Translations under genes and position numbers: made by a program
DNA from: Aquatica leii
Taxonomy: Eukaryota; Arthropoda; Insecta; Coleoptera; Lampyridae
DNA length: 64,000 nucleotides
Direction: 5' to 3'
NCBI GenBank assembly: GCA_035610365.1
Contig: CM069436.1
Span: forward strand, 10,592,937 to 10,656,936
The notes under the pieces: model-generated
Told to the model about the DNA's origin: nothing
Seen by the model: only the letters and a program-made list of their open reading frames with translations
The model's database searches: none
Part shown: positions 37,001 to 46,000 of the stretch, in pieces
Numbering within the stretch: the first letter of the stretch is position 1
Layout: each line of letters starts with the position of its first letter

Positions 37001-40000
37001 ATAAATTGACAAGTGCGTACTTTAGACATAAACAAATGTACTTTTTATTAAAATATTTTTAGGGTAAATGGTGTATTATTTATTTAGAATAATATAAATG
37101 CGAGCTTTCGAACTTGGTCTAAGTTCTTCGTCAGGTGGACCATTGACACTTAAGCTACGTCTAAAGTTTTTATGGTGATTTTCTTTTAGACCTTCGAGCA
37201 AATGTAGCTAAATAACTTGCGCTTATTATCTAGTTCTCTTATAGTTATTTGTTTAGTTACCTTAGTTTTTACAATTGTCAAATTAATTTAATTTTGCCTG
37301 ACGAAGAACTTAGACCAAGTTCGAAAGCTCGCATTTATATTATTCTAAAGAAATAATACACCATTTACCCTAAAAATATTTTAATATGTTTTATGTTGAA
37401 AGTTTTATGTCTAAAATGTACTTCCTTTTCTATTATGTGTAAGACAAACAAACACATTGCGAAAGTATACAGATTACTCGTCCAGAGGGAAGCGTAGTTT
37501 TCCGATGTTACCAGGTCGATGGTTGTTACCAATAGGTCTTACGACAGGAAAAAGTTGGTAACAAAATCAATTAAAAATTTCAATAGCTTGTAATGTTGTT
37601 ATTCGTATTTATAAGGTATGCAAAAGGTTTTTTTGAAATCATTTAACATTTAGAAGTTGGATGCTGACTATTTAATTTTCACTGGCACGCGCCTTAACCG
37701 ACTCAGTATTCTTAGAGATCATTTCACGACTAAAGAACCGTAAGGTGCGTGTCGGATAAATACGGAATTTGACGATCATGCGAAATAAATTCTAACTAAA
37801 AACATCATCCGTAAACGATGTACATTAACTGTAATGGTTTACCTTTAATTGAACTAAAAAATGAATGCATACAAGACGATGAATATAATATAAAAAAATA
37901 TAAAACACAAAGATAAAAAAAGAGTTTGTAACAACTTGTGGAATAAATGTGGACACTTCAAACGCCGTATGAAAAGTGCAAACGTTTTTTTGTTAGCTAG
38001 TCCATTGACATGCGGAACAAAATTGGTTTTTGCGCAGCGGTTCTTTAGTCTTGTAAGGAACTCTAACTCTTTTGGACTTTTCACTAGACTAAACTAAACT
38101 TCTTCAGACACCTTTATATTTTTTATTTATCTGGTTCGAGAACATTCTGTCCCTATCGCTAATCGCATCAAATAATATTGAATGATCTCAAAACTTTAAT
38201 GCTTGTCAGTATGGATTCCTAGTATATACAAAACATTACTAAAAAAATTCTGCTTAAAGTATCACTTTCTACTTCAAATAGTGCGTCATGGATTAATGTT
38301 TCTGCAAATAACCGCATGTTTGCGTCTTTTAGGCCTCTCAATTTCTTAGCAACCGTTTTGTCAGTACTTCACATTTTTCTTTCTTTCTCGTGTTTGATAA
38401 TTTATTACTACTGTTTATAAGACTTTGTCTGCTTCAACATGAAACATCGCTTTTAGTTTCTGCGTTTTTCTAGCTGATAGATATGTCAAAACTTCTAAAT
38501 AGTACAAAAAATTTTAATCGCATTTTTTATCGTATTTGGGTGGGCATTATTTTAATACTGTGTCAACTAGTTTCTAAAAAACGAACTGTTGACAAAATTA
38601 GAACCTGACATTAACAATTTTTTTTCTTTAACTAATTTTTAATTTAATATTAATTTGGTGTAGAATAGTTTCTTATCTAAACTAAAAACTAGTAATAACT
38701 TAAATGATGTAAAAAAAAGAAAGTATTTTTGAAATCTGAGTTCGCATATTAGTTTATTCTCAATGATTTTGTCGCTGTAGACTACTTTCTTCTGTCTTCA
38801 TTTACGTTAGTAGTCGTGTTATAAATTTAATGCTTTCTCTATTAAGTGCATTTCTAGCACTAAATAATGATATCAATTACTAAGTAGTCTCGAGCACAAT
38901 TATCATTAAAAGAACTATTTAGAATAATTCTTGTGAAACCATTTAGCTATATAGGTTTATAATGTCAGTTAAAGAAGCACATATGTATATTTTTTAATTG
39001 TGAAAGGCAAATACAGTGATCGGTGTATATTTTTAATTTAGAATTTTGTCTCAGTTTTCTTTTAATTTGACTTATTATAGTACATAAATTTTAAATCAAT
39101 AGTTTACCAGAGTTACCTAAAAAAACAGTATTTTTTTAAAACTTTGTTTAACTATATTAGAATGCAAATTTATTACTATTATTAAATATTAAATGTAAAC
39201 CGATATTAATAATTGAGACAACTTGGGTCAGTAAGATGTATAGACAAAAACAGATTTTAAGTCTAAATTAACTGATTATACGTAAATTTCACTACAGTCT
39301 CCTATTTTTTTTCTATCAAATGAATCTTTTATAAAAATAAAAGTTTTAATAGCAAAAAATGGTAAACCAAAAGTTATGCTTAAAAATTCTAAAAATTGCA
39401 GCGAAGAAGGTGTAGTTAAAAGAAGAAAACTTATATTGATTAAACTTTTGCAATTTATTGTTTGTACTGATCCAAGCGAACTATATATTTATTAGATTTT
39501 TTTTATGACTTTATTTATTTATTGAAAAGGAACATACAATTTGTGTGCAAGAGTAACTCTCATGTTACACAGTTCCTACGACTTAAAAATAATCTATTCT
39601 AGAGGAAATGATTTTAATTATACAAACAAAATTAACTAAGGTACTATAATATACTTTTTTTAATGTAGTTTTTTACTTCAAACTTTTATTTAGGTGTTTT
39701 TTTAATTTTTTTAATAGTTTCTGGTAATTTATTGTAAATTAAAGCTCCATTTTTAGTAATGTCTTTTTGTTGGTTCTTATTGAGTCAATATGAATATATT
39801 GGTAAATTCAAGTGTAATAGTTGTGTATTTGGTTATTAACTGAATATTAAATATTAATTTTTAATTTTTATTTTTTGTATTAGTAAACATTGTTCATATA
39901 TGTGTAACTGTTTTAAATTTAAAATGTAATGGTTTATGTAAAGATTGTTTGTCTCAGTAAAATATGGTTCTTTGTGTATTAATTTTAACGCTTTATTTGG

Positions 40001-43000
40001 CAATATTTGTAATGGTTTTAATGTACTAAAGGAGCTCCACCTCAAATTGAATTTAAAAAACTAAAATATGGATGTATATATGAGTTAAAACATCTAAAGA
40101 ACATGTGTTGATGTAAAATATTTAATTCTATTAGAAAGCACTCTAATTATTGGTCAATTTTTTTTTTATAACAGCTTTCAGCTCATATTTTCATTTATTA
40201 TCAAACCCAGAACTTTTGTAGCATTTGTTTTAGAGATCATTTTGCTTCTAATTTTTATTACAAGATTTTTCATAATATTGTTTTTTCCAAAAATAATATA
40301 ATTTGTTTTTTTAGTGTTAATACTTAATCTGTTGGCATTTATGCATTTATGTATTATATTTACATTATGTTGTAAATCCTGTGTTGATTCTTCAATATTG
40401 GTGTTATTATAAATTAGTGTTGGATCATCTGCATATGAATAAATTTGGCTTTTAATGTTTTGATTCAAGAAATCATTGATATAAATAATAAATAAAATTG
40501 TCCCTAAAACACTACATTGAGGAACTCCACACGTTATTGTCTTTGCAAAACTTATTCCTTCTAATTTTACTACCAGTAATCTATTATTTAAATAATCTTG
40601 TATTAAAGAACTAGCTATTCTACGTATACCAGCTTTTTTTAATTTTTGTAATAATATAAAATGATCAACTGTATCAAAAGCCTTTTGTAAATCTATAAAA
40701 AAGCCTACAGGTTTTTTTGTTGTTATTGATTCCTTGATGAATCTGATTTATATCAGGTACTGCCGCTTGAGTACCAGTTTTTTCTAGAAACCCGTATTGT
40801 GTATTGCTTATTATTTTATTTTTATTTAGATATTTTATTATTCTGTTGTTTATAATTTTTTATAGTTCTTTATAGATATTAATTTGTCTTGCGTTATAAT
40901 TTCAGTTAACTGATGTTTAGTTTTGAGTTGATTTTGTGTTGTATAAAACTTGTTTGTTTAATTTCCAAAACTTTTTTGATTTAAACCAAGTTTTTTATAT
41001 TTATTATCATAGTACTCTCTTATGAACATTTAAATTCTGTAGTTTTGTTTCTTCGTTTTTTTATATATTAACTCTTTTTCAGTATTATTAAAATCCTGCT
41101 TCCATTTAGCATATGCTTCTTTTTTATTTTTTAGTTGGTTTTTAAAAGCATCTGTTATCCAATACTTGTCATTTGATTTTATTTCTTTTTTTTTTGCTTG
41201 TTGTATTTTATGCTGTAGGTATTGTACAAGTATGCTGTATTGCTGGTTTACATCTAAATTGTTATTAATTTCCAGTGGATCAGATTCTAATATATTAATA
41301 AGCGTTTTGTAGTTTATATATGTATAAATATTTTTAAAGGATTCTTGTTTTTCGTTATTTATTTCAAAAATTATTAAATTATGATTTGAAATTTCATCTT
41401 CTAGTATTGATAAAATTGTTTTTTCCATCTTTGGGCTAGATAAAACATGATCAATAATTGTATTAGAACTTGCTGTTGCTGGCATATATTTCTCAATTTT
41501 GTTGAGTATAAAAATATTATTTGATTCTATAGTATTTATATATTTTGTAGTTTTATTGACAGAGAGAAGATCTATGTTAACATCACCAAAAAACAAAGTA
41601 TTTTTATTAAATTTGTCTAGATTTTTATCAAATTATTGCAAAAAGAAATTTATGCTTGAATTGGAACATTTATACAATCCAACAATGTGTATATTTAATT
41701 CTTTAAGAATAAGAATATTATTATCAAATTCTAATGATAAATGTTTTTCAGCTGGTAATGATGATTATATAAATTAGCAACTCCTCCACCTCGTTTATTA
41801 GATCGAGATGAAAAAAAAGTATTCAAATTGTTTAAATTTAAAAAAAAGTTAATTAAGTCTACTGGTCCAAAAATGCAACACAAAACAGTGACCTACCATC
41901 TCAAGTAGTAATGAAAATTGGCTATTAATTGGATAGACCTTTGAAGAAGACTTCCATCTATTTCCAATATTTTTCAAACCAATATTGGTTTAACATAGGT
42001 CCGATTTTAATGCACTATGTTGGCTGTTTATTAGTAATAAATAGAACTTTGATATTTTGCTGCTAATAAAGAGGTTACAAATACAATAAAGTAAACAGTA
42101 TATCACTAATCATTCTATATCTATATATATATATAATTATTATTATAGGCAATGTTGACCGAATTACCTTTTACTTTGGCAGTACCGACATTTTCATAAA
42201 TATTCATATAATAAAATGATATTCAACAACTGGAAGATTTCTGATTTTGATTCTTTTACTGGCGTACTTTTACAATCAATTTAAAATCTTAAGTTAATTG
42301 CTAACCCCAAAATATATAATAGTATTTGAATTTATAAAGTTCTGAAAATATATATATAAATTGTCATTATTAAACTACTTATGCAAATAATTACATAGAA
42401 TCTCTTTAATAATGTCGATGCGAAAACTAAATTGCGACACCAAACTACAAAATATTATAAATATCAACCTATTGATGCAAATGTAACAAAATCAGTTTAT
42501 TGCATTTACAAGAAATTCATAAATCTACTATTGCAGTTGTTACCAATCATAAAAAAAAAGTATGCGATAGGTAATGTTCTAAAAAAGTATTAGCATAATT
42601 ATGTTGCATCTCGAAAACAAAGAAGAATAAAGAAAAAGTAATAAGAGATTATATTGTAACATATAACGATAACACTAAAACTGAAAGAGCAACTGCTGAA
42701 GTAGATATGATGCTACATAAAAATATTAACGACATTGATTATAAGAACGAAAACATAATGAAAGTAATTTCAAAGATGAATGACAAATATTACCATGTAT
42801 TAAGTGTATATGCTTCAGACATTAGCATGACGGAAAAAGTAAGAAAAGCGTTTTATGAAGACCTACAATATTGAAACGTTCGAGAAATTATTTACAAATG
42901 CAAGAGCCTTCTAGAAGCTGTCTAGAAGATATAGCGAAAAGTAGGGAACGCTCTAGAAGGATTCGCCGATGTCTATAAATGCCGAAGATGGAAATCGTAG

Positions 43001-46000
43001 GTCAGTTATTGCTGGAATGTGAATGCAGCAGTGTTAATAACATTATCAAGTAGAAATAAATCGTTAGCACGCGTGTGTCTACATAAATATACCGAGAATA
43101 ATCGTGTACGTAATTTATAGTGTAAACAAGTGTAAAATCCGAGGACGTTATCTTATCGTAATTGATAATGTTATACAACAGTTATACATAAATTCGTGTA
43201 AGTGTTTTCATTTAATATTATTATTAGATTTAATTAGTTCGGTTAATTTAAAAGTGTATATATTTCTAGAATAAGTAAACATAATTTTTAGTCGTTTTAA
43301 ATAAATTAGTTTTTGATAAATAAATACATAGTTCCGTAACAATATGAAAGAACACAACAAAAACAAAGATCTGTAATTAAATTTTGTTGCCAAAATAATT
43401 AAACGATACTTTTTTTACTACAAGCTAAAGTACAAATACACTTAGAGTAATACAAAAACTCAACAGTAGATGATGTAAGCACCCACAAACAAATCACCCC
43501 CGAGACGTCCGTCTTTTAAACTTTTTAAACACAGGAAGTGATCGCTTTTAAACAAAGTAATACTCGACACAATAGAGTCTTTGTCAAATCAGTGACGAAC
43601 AACTAGCACTAAGTAGTAACTGCTTTACAACAGATGCTATCTTTGACATACGTCAAATAGTAGAAAAGACAATCAAATTCTGCGACCAGCTTGTTTGTGT
43701 TTTGTAAACCTCAGAAAATTGGGCAAGACTACAAATCGTAATAAGATTATTAAAAGAAACAGAAACGCTTTTTCAATTAACAGGATTAATAAAAGAAATT
43801 AATGCTGAAACAAAAACTAGAATACGGATAGAAGATCCACTAACGGAAGAAATAAGAAATAATAAGATAATAAAAGAAATTAAACAACTGCCAAGTTACA
43901 AAATGAAAAATAAAAATATAAGGTTTGTCTGCTGTGCTGACGACTCAGTCCTTATAGAGAATGCAGAATATAAATTACATGTTTGCTCTATAAACTTGCC
44001 ACGACAGTAAAAGTTTTCAAAATGAAAGTGTCTACAAAAAACAAAATCTCTAGCAACTTCAAAAAAGCCACCTTGGTGCAAGCTAGAAATTAAAATAAAC
44101 CAGTGATTGCAATATAAATAAAGAATACGCATAAATCAAAAATAGCTAGTGTCCTCATTACATGAAAAAAAACAAACATATGTCCTTAAGCAAAGTGCTG
44201 AAAAACCATTAAACTCCAGCCAGACTCAACAGATTACGAAGACATCCGAAATGAATACCTTTAGATTCATCACTGGTAAAACTAGGCTAGATCAAGTACG
44301 AAGCACAAGTATAGACAACAGTGTAACATAAATGACATCATTAAATTTGCTAGGAGGCTTAGAAATAGAAAATTACGACACTGGCAGGTGGTCATGGATA
44401 AAAACTATTACGAAAAAACCATTGAAATTGATGTATGAGTTATTTATACTATTATAAGTGTAAAGCTTTCTAAATTATATCGTTCGAAAGCTTTGACAAT
44501 TTGGCTAGTTCAAAAGTCCGCAAGAAACAATTCTACCAAGAAATTTACAATGAATACCTTAACTATCCAATTTAACAATATTCTGATTTCATACGTTCTA
44601 TTTTTATACCGAAAACTAGTTTTGTAGATCACATTTTCTTTTGATTATGTATCAGGTAATTTCTAAAAATAAAGCCACAATTAAACATTTTATTAAGGAG
44701 AGCATCATTTGAAGGCAGAATTTGCAATTTTCTTCCCGTGCTCCGCAAACACCTTAATAACCATTAACTGATAAACAGCATTCGTTTTCACAATTTCACG
44801 GTTTGACTGTTGTGACACATTGTTAATACAATTGAGTTTTTAAGCACATGTGCTTTAGATAAATAGAAACAGTAGGTATAAACAAAGCAAAAAGTTGATT
44901 TAAGAAGTTCTTAGTTAGATTTCGATTGCTTGTTTGAGTTTTTCGATTATCTTAAAGCCACGAGGAAGCTCCTTACGAAAATGGGCAAAACGTTGGCAGC
45001 TTTGGTTACAACAATGACACGGTCCAAAACCGAAAGACATTCTTATCTTAGTACAGTGTTTGTTTGTTGTCGCTGACATTTTTCCATAAACAGTTTAATA
45101 AAATTTAAGTTTTTTCTTCCAAAACAAGGCAAGAGAAGAATCAGGACGTCCGTATCATCTAATTTAACAAGACTTTTTACAATGTTGGCAATATATAGCG
45201 CCATTAGATTGAAAAGGAATAACGTCTTTAACCGAATTTAAGAGTTCGCCTAATTAAAAAAGAGTATAAAACCGAGTAACAATTTTGTGTTTAAAGACTG
45301 GTTGAGACATAGATTTCGCTATTACTCTTGGTTTCGCAAACTTAAATTTTATAATAGATTGTTTAATACTTTTTCTATTGTAACTGTTTGTGATTAACAT
45401 CTTGGTTAGATGATTTAATTCTTTTTGAAGATTTTAGGGTTGACTTAAGAAAACAGCTCTATGGACTAAAGAATTCAAGTGGTGGCGGAACATGTGCTAG
45501 AAACGGGTCATCAAATTACGTTTAAAAGCACTAAAATTTAAGGCAGATGTTTTTAAATACTATCAGCAAAAAATTAGAGAATCAATTAAAATAATTAAAA
45601 ATCCTTTTAGTGTTAACCGAAATTCTAGTTTTTTTTACTGGAGATTTGGAAACCAGTTTTATCGATTGGAGGTCGGTCTATAAAAGCGAGACTTAACGGC
45701 GCAATTAATCAATTTGTTCCGGGCTTTGCAAATGTCCACTTCGACGTGTGACAAAAGCTTCAGCTTGTGTGATAACGACAACACGTCATCCAGAATGGAA
45801 AATTGTGTTACGAATGCTAACCGTGGAAATTTGAATTTGACTATAGCCAGCATTTGTTGAAACTTATTATTATATTCCACAATTAAATGCCGCGTAATGA
45901 GCTATCTTTTTTTTTTGCAAAACCAAGTACTTTATCAGTACTTTTACAGTCTTTATTTACAGTTTGTTCCACAACCATATCAGAAAATTCCCGTTCAACA

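Larger units (their letters stand above)
39500..41900 (-). mobile_element. CR1/Jockey-group LINE, decayed
   Basis: Minus strand non-LTR element, 3' end near 39500 and endonuclease near 41900, so it runs right to left. Endonuclease, reverse transcriptase and C-terminal parts can be found in order but in shifting frames. Coding strand A-rich. The endonuclease text (SSRSNKRGGGVANLY, GDVNIDLL, IDHVL, DEISNHNLIIFEI) is of the CR1/Daphne kind. The N-terminal endonuclease and any ORF1 are missing. Confidence 0.8.
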
